64,000 bases of DNA, taken from Christensenellaceae bacterium (lineage in GTDB: Bacteria; Bacillota; Clostridia; Christensenellales; Christensenellaceae). A model generated the notes under the pieces. The model saw only the letters and a program-made list of their open reading frames with translations, searched no databases and was not told the origin of the DNA. The stretch lies in assembly GCA_017523755.1 (NCBI GenBank), contig JAFWWA010000030.1, positions 1 through 64,000 of the forward strand. Reading direction: 5' to 3'. A program made the position numbers and the translations under genes. Of this stretch, positions 35,191-43,725 are shown piece by piece. Numbering within the stretch: position 1 is the first letter of the stretch; the number at the start of each line of letters is the position of its first letter.

Positions 35191-35266
35191 TGGCAGGGGA
35201 GACGCGACTCGAACACGCAACCGACGGTTTTGGAGACCGCGACTCTGCCAATTGAGCTACTCCCCT
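35191..35266 (-). tRNA. tRNA-Trp(CCA)
   Basis: On the minus strand: acceptor AGGGGAG/CTCCCCT, D-arm TAGCTCAATTGGCAGAG, anticodon loop CTCCAAA (anticodon CCA), T-loop GTTCGAGTC, discriminator G and encoded CCA. Confidence 0.97.
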
Positions 35267-35279
35267 AAACGACTTCTTA

Positions 35280-35308
35280 AATATACAATACCGTCATGTG
35301 TTTGTCAA
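35280..35308 (-). promoter_or_regulatory. Promoter of tRNA-Trp
   Basis: Minus strand TTGACA (35308-35303) and TATATT (35285-35280) with 17-base spacing. Confidence 0.85.
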
Positions 35309-35330
35309 CATCCAAATGCGGCCCTCTTCG

Positions 35331-35360
35331 TTGACTTTAAATAGCCCTGAGGTTTACAAT
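35331..35360 (+). promoter_or_regulatory. Promoter of the sugar ABC transporter operon
   Basis: TTGACT (35331-35336) and TACAAT (35355-35360) with an 18-base spacer; divergent from the tRNA-Trp promoter. Confidence 0.65.
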
Positions 35361-35405
35361 TGATGTGGTCTTACACAAAAAATCTCTTATTATACGGAAG
35401 CTGAT

Positions 35406-36521
35406 ATGAAGATAAGATTTGAACATTTGACGAAGATCTTCCCCAACATGAACAAAAAGCTGCCTGATGTCGTTGCTGTCAACGACTTCGATTTTGAGAT
35501 CCCGGACGGAAAGCTGATAGGGCTTCTTGGACCTTCGGGATGCGGCAAGAGCACGGCTTTAAACATCATATGCGGGCTCGAGAGACCGACGAAGGGAAGG
35601 ATCTACTTCGACGACGATGACGTGACCGACCTGCCGCCCGAGAACAGGGGAGTAGGCATGGTGTTCCAGAACTACGCCCTATATCCGCATCTTACGGTCA
35701 AGGAGAACATCATGTTCCCGCTCAGGAACATAAAGAGGAGCGAGAGACCGTCTGAGGAGGAGATGGAGGAAAGGGTGCTTGAGGCCGCAAGGCTCGTGCA
35801 GATAGAGCAGCTCATGGAAAGGAAGCCCTCGCAGATGTCCGGCGGACAGCAGCAGAGGGTCGCGATCGCGAGAGCTCTTGTGAAGGGGCCCCCGGTGCTG
35901 CTGCTTGACGAGCCCCTGTCGAACCTTGACGCAAGGCTGCGCCTGCAGACCCGCGAGGAGTTGAAAAGGATACAGACCGAGACAGGCATCACTACCGTTT
36001 TCGTAACGCACGACCAGGAGGAGGCCATGAGCATCTCCGACCTCATAGTCGTCATGAAGGAGGGGGCGGTACATCAGATAGGCCATCCGCAGGACGTGTA
36101 CGACGATCCAAGGGATCTCTTCGTAGCCAAGTTCTTAGGAACGCCTCCAATAAACGTCTTCACGGGAGAGATAAGGAACGGCGGGCTCATGATAGGGGAC
36201 GAGGAAGTCCTCCGGGTATCGGGAGACGTCAGGGATCAGAAGGTATATATAGGCATAAGGCCTGAGGGCTTCGAGCTCTCAGATACCGGCGCTTTCACCG
36301 TGGACATGATCCGGGTCGAGGTCATGGGAAGGGATACGAGCGTGGTGTCAAGGCATGACGCTATGACGGGCGTCAGCATAAGGTCCATAATCCCTTCGGA
36401 TTCTGGCATAGACAGGAACGCTAAGAAAGTAAGGTTCGATCTTAAACCGCATAAGGTGGACCTCTTCGATATAGAGACCGAGGAGAGGATCACATGCGGG
36501 CTCATGAGGAGAGAGGGATAA
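35406..36521 (+). CDS. Sugar ABC transporter ATP-binding protein (MsmK/UgpC type)
   Basis: A 371-residue ATPase: Walker A GPSGCGKST, Q-loop GMVFQNYALYPHLTV, signature MSGGQQQRVAIARAL, Walker B VLLLDEPLSNLD, switch VFVTHDQEEAM, then a C-terminal OB-fold regulatory domain (~residue 235 on). This is the MsmK/MalK/UgpC type that energises carbohydrate importers. Its stop codon shares a base with the start of the first permease. Having a dedicated ATPase in the operon is notable, as many Firmicutes share one MsmK. Confidence 0.94.
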   Translation: MKIRFEHLTKIFPNMNKKLPDVVAVNDFDFEIPDGKLIGLLGPSGCGKSTALNIICGLERPTKGRIYFDDDDVTDLPPENRGVGMVFQNYALYPHLTVKENIMFPLRNIKRSERPSEEEMEERVLEAARLVQIEQLMERKPSQMSGGQQQRVAIARALVKGPPVLLLDEPLSNLDARLRLQTREELKRIQTETGITTVFVTHDQEEAMSISDLIVVMKEGAVHQIGHPQDVYDDPRDLFVAKFLGTPPINVFTGEIRNGGLMIGDEEVLRVSGDVRDQKVYIGIRPEGFELSDTGAFTVDMIRVEVMGRDTSVVSRHDAMTGVSIRSIIPSDSGIDRNAKKVRFDLKPHKVDLFDIETEERITCGLMRREG

Positions 36522-37414
36522 TGATATCCGGAAACAAAGCAAAGGGCTGGCTCTACCTTCTGCCTGCGCTGCTGTTCTTAGGGGCCTTCATGGTATACCC
36601 CCTCATAGACGTTCTCATATACTCCTTCGAGGAGGGATATAACTCGGCGTCGCAGACGTTCTTCGGAGTCGGAACATACAACTATTCATATGTCCTAAGG
36701 GATCCGTATTTCCTTGCGGCATTAAAGAACACGATCATACTCGTCATAATAACAGTGCCTCTTTCGACGGGCTTCGCGCTCCTGATATCGCTGGCGCTCA
36801 ACTCCGTAAGGAAGCTCAAGAACCTTTTCCAGACGGTGTATTTCCTTCCCTATGTCACCAACACCCTGGCGGTAGGTCTGGTGTTCATGATCCTTTTCAA
36901 GAAGACGGCATATACCGAGGGCATGGTGAACCTTCTCATAAACTGGTTCGGAGGGAGCTCGGTCGACTTCATAGACGGGCCCTACTGGGCAAAGATGTTC
37001 GTGCTCTGCTTCTATACTATATGGATCGTTCTGCCGTTCAAGATCCTCATACTCACCTCGGCGCTGGCATCGGTCAACGAGGATCTCTACAAGGCAGCCA
37101 AGATAGACGGCGCGTCCGGCTTCACGATCTTCAGGAAGATAACCCTTCCCATGATATCGCCTATGATATTCTATCTCGTCATAACGGGATTCATAGGCGC
37201 GTTCAAGGCCTACAGCGACTCGGTCGCCCTTTTCGGGACCGACCTCAACGCGGCAGGCATGAACACGATAGTGGGATATATATATGACATGCTGTACGGC
37301 AACAGCGGCGGGTTCCCGTCCTATGCCTCGGCAGCGGCCCTCATACTGTTCGTTATAGTGCTCACGATCACCTGCATAAACCTCATGATAAGCAGGAAGA
37401 ACGTTCATTACTAG
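36521..37414 (+). CDS. Sugar ABC transporter permease (MalF/LacF type)
   Basis: A 297-residue membrane protein with six helices and the EAA loop LYKAAKIDGASGFTIFRKITLPMI that contacts the ATPase. The start is the ATG at 36521 (overlap TAATG with the ATPase stop); an in-frame upstream Met lies inside the ATPase gene. N-terminal WLYLLPALLFLGAFMVYPLIDV is typical of MalF-type permeases. Confidence 0.93.
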   Translation: MISGNKAKGWLYLLPALLFLGAFMVYPLIDVLIYSFEEGYNSASQTFFGVGTYNYSYVLRDPYFLAALKNTIILVIITVPLSTGFALLISLALNSVRKLKNLFQTVYFLPYVTNTLAVGLVFMILFKKTAYTEGMVNLLINWFGGSSVDFIDGPYWAKMFVLCFYTIWIVLPFKILILTSALASVNEDLYKAAKIDGASGFTIFRKITLPMISPMIFYLVITGFIGAFKAYSDSVALFGTDLNAAGMNTIVGYIYDMLYGNSGGFPSYASAAALILFVIVLTITCINLMISRKNVHY

Positions 37415-37428
37415 GAAGGAGGGACGGT

Positions 37429-38292
37429 ATGGATTTTGAAAAGATAGAAAAAAGAGCCAGAAGGAAAAAGCTCTTGAAGAACATATTCGTATATACCTTC
37501 CTTGCGGTATGGGCGTTAATGGTGCTGTTCCCGTTCTACTGGATGCTGCTGACCTCCATCAAAAGCTACAGCTCCTACAACTCGGAATACGTGCCGAAGT
37601 TCTATGCCGAGCAGCCGACCTTCGACAACTATAAGGACGCCTTTACAACGGTGCCTCTTGCGAGATATTTCTCGAATACGATCATTTTCACGCTCATAAC
37701 GACGGCGCTCATGCTTATAGTCGCGGTGCTCGCGGCCTTCGCATTCTCGAGGCTTCAGTTTAAGGGCAGGGACCTCGTGTTCACGGGATTCCTGGCTCTC
37801 ATGATGATACCCAATGAGCTCGTGATAATAACGAATTTCCAGACCATAACGAACATGGACCTCCGCAACACCTTCACGGGGCTCATACTCCCAAGCGTCA
37901 CATCGGTATTCTACATCTATCTCTTAAAGGAGAATTTCGAGCAGATACCGGACGAGCTGTACAAGGCCGCGAAGGTGGACGGCACTTCGGACTTCATGTA
38001 TCTCATAAAGGTCATGCTTCCGATAAGCAGGCCCACGATAGTGACGATCACGATACTCAAGATCATAGAGTGCTGGAACTCATATGTCTGGCCGAGGCTC
38101 ATAACCGACGACCAGCTGTATTTCCTTGTGTCCAACGGTATACAGGAGATAAGGGAGAACGGCTTCGGGCGCGAGAACATACCCGCCATGATGGCCGCGG
38201 TGGTCGTGATATCGATCCCCCTCATAATCCTGTTCCTCATCTTCCACAAGAAGATAATGGAGGGCGTATCGAGAGGAGGCACGAAGGGATGA
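37429..38292 (+). CDS. Sugar ABC transporter permease (MalG type)
   Basis: A 287-residue six-helix membrane protein with the EAA loop ELYKAAKVDGTSDFMYLIKVMLPI and the MalG-type N-terminus (VLFPFYWMLLTSIKS). It forms the permease dimer with the preceding protein. Ends in a four-base ATGA overlap with the binding-protein gene. Confidence 0.93.
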   Translation: MDFEKIEKRARRKKLLKNIFVYTFLAVWALMVLFPFYWMLLTSIKSYSSYNSEYVPKFYAEQPTFDNYKDAFTTVPLARYFSNTIIFTLITTALMLIVAVLAAFAFSRLQFKGRDLVFTGFLALMMIPNELVIITNFQTITNMDLRNTFTGLILPSVTSVFYIYLLKENFEQIPDELYKAAKVDGTSDFMYLIKVMLPISRPTIVTITILKIIECWNSYVWPRLITDDQLYFLVSNGIQEIRENGFGRENIPAMMAAVVVISIPLIILFLIFHKKIMEGVSRGGTKG

Positions 38293-39881
38293 GAAAAGCG
38301 TTTTCACTGTTCCTTGTCCTTATATTCGTCCTTGCGCTTGCGGGCTGCCACGGGAGCAAGGGCTCGGAGCCCTTCGTCATGCCGGAGGAGCAGGATCTTG
38401 ATAAGAAGATAGAGATCAGCTTCTGGGCCAAGAACGATACGAACAAGACCCAGACCAGGATATATGAGAAGGCAATATCCGACTTCGAGGCCCTTTATCC
38501 GAACATAAAGGTGAACCTCAGGCTCTATACCGACTACGGCAGGATCTATAACGACGTAATAACGAACATAGCCACAAAGACCACCCCGAACGTCTGCATA
38601 ACGTATCCGGACCATATAGCGACATATCTTACGGGTGCCAACGTCGTGGTGCCGCTCGACGATATAATGACAGACGAGAGGTACGGCCTTGGCGGGAGCG
38701 CCCTGAGGTTCGACTCGCCCAGGAAGGACGAGATAGTCCAGAAGTTTTTAAACGAATGCTCCTTTGAGGGCCATTACTACGCCCTTCCGTACATGCGCTC
38801 GACGGAATGTCTTTACATAAATAAGACCTATGTCGAGAAGATGGGCTATGAGATCCCCGATATAGTGACATGGGACTTCGTATGGGAGGTGTCCGAAAAA
38901 GCCCTGGAAAAGGGTGAGGACGGGCTTTATAAGGTGAACGGGCAGAATATAATGATCCCGTTCATATACAAGTCCACGGACAACATGATGATCCAGATGA
39001 TAAAGCAGAAGGAATCTGGCTACTCTACGGAGGACGGGCAGATAGAGATATTCAACGACACGACGAAGGAACTCCTGTACACCGTGTCCGAGCACGCGAG
39101 GACAGGAGCCTTCTCGACCTTCAAGATATCCAGCTACCCCGGAAACTTCCTGAACGCCGGGCAGTGCATATTCGCCGTTGACTCGACAGCAGGAGCCACA
39201 TGGATAGGGACGCACGCCCCGAACTCGGACATAAGCCCGGACAAGTTCCGTGAATTCGAGACGGAAGTCAGGCTCATACCGCAGTTCGATCCTTCGGATC
39301 CCAAGATGATATCGCAGGGTCCTTCCGTATGCATATTCAACAAGGACGACGACCAGGAGGTACTGGCGTCATGGCTCTTCATGCAGTTCCTTTTAACGAA
39401 TGAAGTCCAGACAGCCTATGCCGAGACGGAAGGCTATATCCCCGTGACGCTCAAGGCACAGGAATCTCCCGAATACAGGGAATATATAGAAGCAGCGGGC
39501 ACAGATGACGCTCTCCACTATGACGTAAAGATAAAGGCGTCGAACCTCTTAAGGGAGAATACCGACCGCACCTTCGTGACCCCGGTATTCAACGGCTCTG
39601 CTTCGTTAAGGGACGCCGCAGGCCAGATGATAGAGAACGTGACCAAGTCGGAGAGACGCAAGGAGAAGGTCGACGAGGCCTATATGGAAAAGCTCTTTAA
39701 GGACGTCAACTCCCTTTACAGGCTGGACCAGAGGAACACCGCAAAAATGGGGGAGAAGAGCGAGCTCGGGAAACTCCCGGAGGGTTCTGTCATCCTCATA
39801 ACAGCTCTCATAGCTATTTGGGTCCTTCTTATAGCGTATTTCGTCTATGACAGGGTGAAAAACAGGAACGGGAACGGCTGA
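38289..39881 (+). CDS. Sugar-binding lipoprotein with an extra C-terminal membrane helix
   Basis: A 530-residue extracellular solute-binding protein: lipobox LAGC (Cys20), then an ISFWAKNDTNKTQT start typical of family 1 sugar-binding proteins, VNLRLYTDYGRIYNDVI and GQCIFAVDSTAGATW blocks. Unusually, it ends with a clear membrane segment (SVILITALIAIWVLLIAYFV) and a basic tail. The protein would thus be anchored at both ends. Start chosen at the ATG overlapping the previous stop, which opens the signal peptide. Confidence 0.88.
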   Translation: MRKAFSLFLVLIFVLALAGCHGSKGSEPFVMPEEQDLDKKIEISFWAKNDTNKTQTRIYEKAISDFEALYPNIKVNLRLYTDYGRIYNDVITNIATKTTPNVCITYPDHIATYLTGANVVVPLDDIMTDERYGLGGSALRFDSPRKDEIVQKFLNECSFEGHYYALPYMRSTECLYINKTYVEKMGYEIPDIVTWDFVWEVSEKALEKGEDGLYKVNGQNIMIPFIYKSTDNMMIQMIKQKESGYSTEDGQIEIFNDTTKELLYTVSEHARTGAFSTFKISSYPGNFLNAGQCIFAVDSTAGATWIGTHAPNSDISPDKFREFETEVRLIPQFDPSDPKMISQGPSVCIFNKDDDQEVLASWLFMQFLLTNEVQTAYAETEGYIPVTLKAQESPEYREYIEAAGTDDALHYDVKIKASNLLRENTDRTFVTPVFNGSASLRDAAGQMIENVTKSERRKEKVDEAYMEKLFKDVNSLYRLDQRNTAKMGEKSELGKLPEGSVILITALIAIWVLLIAYFVYDRVKNRNGNG

Positions 39882-39911
39882 CATAAAGTACAGCCACTCC
39901 GCCCGAAAAAC

Positions 39912-39939
39912 TTGATTTTACAGCATTTTTATGTATAAT
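39912..39939 (+). promoter_or_regulatory. Promoter of the OB-fold-like lipoprotein gene
   Basis: TTGATT (39912-39917) and TATAAT (39934-39939), 16-base spacer. Confidence 0.75.
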
Positions 39940-39981
39940 ATGTATGGTTATTAAATCGAATAATCAATGGAGGAATTCATT

Positions 39982-40713
39982 ATGAAAAAATTTTTAGCTG
40001 TAGCACTGGTCGTTATGATGGTCCTCTCTTTTGCAGCATGCTCCGCAAAAGAGGATCCGAAAAAGAAATCGAAGGGCGTCATGACCTATGCTGAGTACGA
40101 CGCTGCTGCTATCGATACCGAAGTAGTGGTAGAGACCTATGTTCAGGCCAAGCAGTCATGGTGGGAGAACAAGGCTACCATCTATACGCAGGACGGCGAC
40201 GGCGCATACTTCATCTACGAGCTCCCCATCTCTGAGGAAGACTTCAAGAAGCTCGAGCCCGGAACAAAGATCAAGGTCACAGGATACAAATCCGAGTGGT
40301 CCGGCGAAGTCGAGATAACAGATGCCAAGTTCGAGATCGAGAAAGGCACCTGGATCGCGCCCGCTACCGATGTTACCGCGCTCCTCGGCACCGATGAGCT
40401 CGTAAAGAAGCAGAACATGTTCGTAGAGTTCAAGGGCCTCACGATCGCTCCCAGCAAGGACGCTGACGGAAACGAAGTCCCGTTCCTCTACAAATGGGAC
40501 GGTTCCGGCCAGGAAGGCGATGACGTATACTTCAACGTTTCCTACAACGGAAACACCTTCCAGTTCCTCGTAGAGTCCTATCTCTGCGGCAAGGATACCG
40601 ACGTCTACAAGGCTGCCCAGAACCTCAAGGTCGGCGACACAGTCGATATGACCGGCTTCCTTTACTGGTATGAGGGCGTGAATCCGCACATCACCAGCAT
40701 CACCGTGAAATAA
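39982..40713 (+). CDS. Secreted lipoprotein with OB-fold-like repeats
   Basis: A 243-residue lipoprotein (lipobox FAAC, Cys20; start ATG at 39982 behind GGAGG). The mature part holds two similar modules with the pattern DTEVVVETYVQAKQSWW...ATIYTQDGDGAYFIY...LEPGTKIKVTGYK, which fits OB-fold (tRNA-anticodon/BOF-like) beta barrels. Codon use (ATC, AAG, GAA, CTC) differs from neighbours and suggests strong expression. Ligand unknown. Single gene with own promoter and terminator next to the sugar importer. Confidence 0.82.
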   Translation: MKKFLAVALVVMMVLSFAACSAKEDPKKKSKGVMTYAEYDAAAIDTEVVVETYVQAKQSWWENKATIYTQDGDGAYFIYELPISEEDFKKLEPGTKIKVTGYKSEWSGEVEITDAKFEIEKGTWIAPATDVTALLGTDELVKKQNMFVEFKGLTIAPSKDADGNEVPFLYKWDGSGQEGDDVYFNVSYNGNTFQFLVESYLCGKDTDVYKAAQNLKVGDTVDMTGFLYWYEGVNPHITSITVK

Positions 40714-40739
40714 GACGAAACGATCTTAAAGGAAAACAG

Positions 40740-40775
40740 ATATCCGGCAGGAAAAGCCCTGCCGGATATTTTTAT
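40740..40775 (+). terminator. Terminator of the lipoprotein gene
   Basis: ATATCCGGCAGG/CCTGCCGGATAT perfect 12-base arms followed by TTTTT. Confidence 0.95.
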
Positions 40776-40779
40776 ATCC

Positions 40780-40809
40780 TTGTTATACCGATGCATATGA
40801 AGTTATAAT
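40780..40809 (+). promoter_or_regulatory. Promoter of the YitT-family gene
   Basis: TTGTTA (40780-40785) and TATAAT (40804-40809) with an 18-base spacer. Confidence 0.55.
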
Positions 40810-40843
40810 CAGTATATAGAGATCATTTGAAAAGGAAACAGAT

Positions 40844-41704
40844 ATGGACAGGACAGGGAAAAGAAAGCTCGTCGATTTTCTCATGATGAATCTCGGGCTC
40901 ATACCGTTTACCATAGGCATATATTTCTTCAAGATGCCGAACGGCTTCTCTACAGGCGGCGTCACGGGCGTATCGATAATGGTGGGAAGGCTCACGGACG
41001 GAAGAGTGACTCCCGGCACCATGATCCTGATACTCAACATACTGCTGCTCGTTATAGGGTATCTGATACTTGGCAGGGAGATAGCCTGGAAGACGGCATA
41101 CTGTTCGCTCATGTATTCAGGCGTGACCTTCATGCTCGAACGTGTGTTCCCGATGGAGCAGCCGCTTACCGACCAGCCGTTCATGGAGCTCATATACGCC
41201 ATGCTCCTCACAGCTTCAGGCAGCGCCCTTCTTTTCCATTCGGACGCATCTTCTGGAGGCACGGACATAGTTGCCCTTATACTCAAGAAATACACCCATG
41301 TGCCGATAGGGACAGCGCTCTTCATAACGGACGCTCTCATAGCCGGTTCGGCTTTCTTCGTGTCGGGCATGAAGACAGGGCTCTATTCCGTCATGGGGCT
41401 GTTCCTGAAGGCCTTCGTCGTTGACGGGGTCCTCGAGTCTGTGGACCTCTGCAAATACTTCACGATAATAACCTCGAAGCCGAAAGAGATAAACGATTAC
41501 ATACTGACCGAGCTCAAAAGGAGCGCCACCGAGATAAAGGCTACGGGCGCCTTCACGAAGGAGGACAGGACCATGCTCTTAACGGTGGTAAGAAGGATGG
41601 AGGCCGTGAGGTTAAGAAGCGCGATAAGGGAGATAGACCCCGGAGCATTCATAGTAGTCACGAACACGTCAGAGATCCTTGGAAGGGGATTCCGTGGCAT
41701 TTAG
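40844..41704 (+). CDS. YitT-family membrane protein
   Basis: A 286-residue protein with five to six membrane helices and the family pattern (FFKMPNGFSTGGVTGVSI, HSDASSGGTDIVALIL) followed by a C-terminal DUF2179 domain (FTIITSKPKEINDYI, GAFTKEDRTMLLTVV). YitT proteins are common in Firmicutes and lack a settled function. Single gene. Confidence 0.92.
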   Translation: MDRTGKRKLVDFLMMNLGLIPFTIGIYFFKMPNGFSTGGVTGVSIMVGRLTDGRVTPGTMILILNILLLVIGYLILGREIAWKTAYCSLMYSGVTFMLERVFPMEQPLTDQPFMELIYAMLLTASGSALLFHSDASSGGTDIVALILKKYTHVPIGTALFITDALIAGSAFFVSGMKTGLYSVMGLFLKAFVVDGVLESVDLCKYFTIITSKPKEINDYILTELKRSATEIKATGAFTKEDRTMLLTVVRRMEAVRLRSAIREIDPGAFIVVTNTSEILGRGFRGI

Positions 41705-41722
41705 GAGCCTGATCACGGATAT

Positions 41723-41755
41723 GAAAAAAAGCAGAGCGCAGACTCTGCTTTTTTC
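41723..41755. terminator. Bidirectional terminator
   Basis: AAAAAGCAGAG and CTCTGCTTTTTT arms between convergent genes. Confidence 0.9.
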
Positions 41756-41763
41756 ATATGCCT

Positions 41764-42249
41764 TTACTCTTTGCCGATGACTGCCCTGTAGCCTTTGTCC
41801 CGGCTGCCCCTTATCGTTATATCGTATATCTTCCCGAACTCCATATCCACTGTGAGCGGATCTATGCGCCTTGTGATCTCTTCCGGATAGATGTTCTCAA
41901 AATTGGGATCGATATAGTCTGTTATGATCCTGAATTCAAAGGTCACGCTGATGCTGTCGCCTTCGCACCCGAGGTCTTCCCTGTTCCAGACGTTTATTAT
42001 GCTGTCATTATGCTTTATAAGGCTCTTGTCCGCGTTCGATATACCTCCCGAAAAGGAATGCCCGTCCGCCTCGTAATCGAATACGATGAGACCCACATCC
42101 TCATCGGTATCCATATTTATCCTTAAGGCCGTCTCGTCTTCACCGGGCTCGAACGGGGCGGCATTCCTTAGCCAGTAAAAGAGGAAGGCCCCGGCAAGTA
42201 TGAGCAGCAGTATCAGTACCGCGAAAAGTATCCTGTTTCTTTTTATCAT
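41764..42249 (-). CDS. Hypothetical membrane-anchored protein
   Basis: A 161-residue protein with one N-terminal membrane helix (LFAVLILLLILAGAFLFYW) and a ~130-residue extracytoplasmic acidic domain rich in beta strands (DVGLIVFDYEADGHSFSGG, SISVTFEFRIITDY). No recognised family. The gene is preceded by a terminator belonging to the next gene upstream, so it is an independent unit. Confidence 0.7.
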   Translation of the reverse strand: MIKRNRILFAVLILLLILAGAFLFYWLRNAAPFEPGEDETALRINMDTDEDVGLIVFDYEADGHSFSGGISNADKSLIKHNDSIINVWNREDLGCEGDSISVTFEFRIITDYIDPNFENIYPEEITRRIDPLTVDMEFGKIYDITIRGSRDKGYRAVIGKE

Positions 42250-42261
42250 ATCTGCCTTTAA

Positions 42262-42295
42262 AAGACCGCAGCTTTTTAAACAACTGCGGTCATGT
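42262..42295 (-). terminator. Terminator of the cysteine desulfidase family gene
   Basis: GACCGCAG/CTGCGGTC hairpin; on the minus strand it is followed by TTTTAAA. Confidence 0.8.
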
Positions 42296-42316
42296 CATTT
42301 ATCCTTTATATGACGG

Positions 42317-43588
42317 TCACTTGGTCATTATGTCGAGGATCTCCTTGTCGGTCTCCTTCATGCCCTTCGAGGCGAGCCTACCGATGTTGTTTATCGTATT
42401 CTCGACGCCCTTCTTTATTATGCCTTCGCCGTCCCTGAACTGATTGCCGTTAAGGTACATCTGGTATCCGAGGAGACCGGCCTCTATGGCTACGGCTATC
42501 TTTGCCGCGCATGACGGCTTTGCCCCGTCGCAGATCATTCCCGAAGCTATGGCGAGCGCGTTCACTATCGTATGGCTCACCGTCTTAAGATCCGCTCCGT
42601 TTAAGAATGCTATGCCGGCGGCAGAACCGCAGCCCGCGCTCACAGCTCCGCAGAAAGCAGAGAGCCTGCCGATGCTGGTCTTCTGGTGTATGGTTATGAG
42701 GTCAGAGAATACGACGCCCCTTATCATCTCTTCCTCGCTCATACCGTTCTCTCTCGCGAAGGTTATGACGGGGAGGCTGGCTGTTAAGCCCTGGTTCCCG
42801 CTTCCGGATACTATCACGACCGGGAGCTCGCATCCGCTCATCCTGGCGTCCGAGCCTGCCGCAGCCGCAGCCTTTACCTTCGTGAAGATGTTGTCGCCGC
42901 CTGTCTTTAAGATCGTCTGACCGATCCTGGCGCCCCAGTTGCCTTTAAGGCCTTCCTTGGAGATCGCGGTGTTGTAGTCGATCTGACGCTTTATTATGTC
43001 GTATACGTCCTCTATCTTAACGGAGTGAGCGAAGTCGTATATCCTTTCCACCGAGAGGCAGCTCCTGTCGGTCTCGCCTGAGGCAGCTTCGCCGGAGGCT
43101 TTGGAGAATATCTTTATACCGTCCTTCTTTATAAGGGTGATGTTAGTATGCTCATCTTCGATCACGACCTCGACCGAATGCCCGTCATGGGTCTGGGCAA
43201 GAAGGTCTATGTAAAGCATCTTGCTGTTTGAAGCCGTATCTATCTTTATGGGTATCCTCTCAAGTTCAGAGGCAAGTGTCTTCTTTTCCTCCTCGGTTAT
43301 CTTTGAGAGCACTTCCAGCTCGAGCGAGGGATCTCCCGATATGAAGCCTGCTACTATCGCCGCGCTTATGCCCTTGAGCCCGCCGGTATTGGGGACTACG
43401 ACGGCCTTTACGTTCTTTATTATGTTGCCGCATACGTACAGATGGCAGGAATCCGGCATCACGCCAAGGGTATCCTTTGCTTTTGCCGCTGCGAAGGCCA
43501 GCGCTATAGGCTCCGTGCATCCCATCGCGGGGAGGAGCTCCTCCTTAAGAATATCGACGTAACTACAGTAGATCTCCTTATCAAGCAT
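42317..43588 (-). CDS. cyuA: L-cysteine desulfidase / serine dehydratase-alpha family protein (UPF0597)
   Basis: A 423-residue protein with the CyuA/YhaM pattern: LLPAMGCTEPIALAFAAAKA near the N-terminus, VPNTGGLKG, GSGNQGLTASLPV, FCGAVSAGCGSAAGIAFLNG and GMICDGAKPSCAAKIA; the conserved cysteines fit a 4Fe-4S cluster. CyuA-type enzymes degrade L-cysteine to sulfide, ammonia and pyruvate anaerobically. Start is the ATG at 43588 behind GGGGTG; a GTG nine bases upstream is less likely. Confidence 0.88.
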   Translation of the reverse strand: MLDKEIYCSYVDILKEELLPAMGCTEPIALAFAAAKAKDTLGVMPDSCHLYVCGNIIKNVKAVVVPNTGGLKGISAAIVAGFISGDPSLELEVLSKITEEEKKTLASELERIPIKIDTASNSKMLYIDLLAQTHDGHSVEVVIEDEHTNITLIKKDGIKIFSKASGEAASGETDRSCLSVERIYDFAHSVKIEDVYDIIKRQIDYNTAISKEGLKGNWGARIGQTILKTGGDNIFTKVKAAAAAGSDARMSGCELPVVIVSGSGNQGLTASLPVITFARENGMSEEEMIRGVVFSDLITIHQKTSIGRLSAFCGAVSAGCGSAAGIAFLNGADLKTVSHTIVNALAIASGMICDGAKPSCAAKIAVAIEAGLLGYQMYLNGNQFRDGEGIIKKGVENTINNIGRLASKGMKETDKEILDIMTK

Positions 43589-43675
43589 ATCTTTCACCCC
43601 ATGAATAAAAAGTATTTACCATACTGGTATAAAATATACATATATTTTAACATCAGGAAAGCCCTGCCACAATAT

Positions 43676-43710
43676 ATAAAAAAGGCAGTATTTTTACAAT
43701 ACCGCCCCTT
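43676..43710 (-). terminator. Terminator of the TIM-barrel/acyl-CoA synthetase gene
   Basis: Minus strand GGCGGTATT and AATACTGCC-like arms followed by TTTTTT. Confidence 0.65.
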
Positions 43711-43725
43711 CGTTTATCCTGTGTG

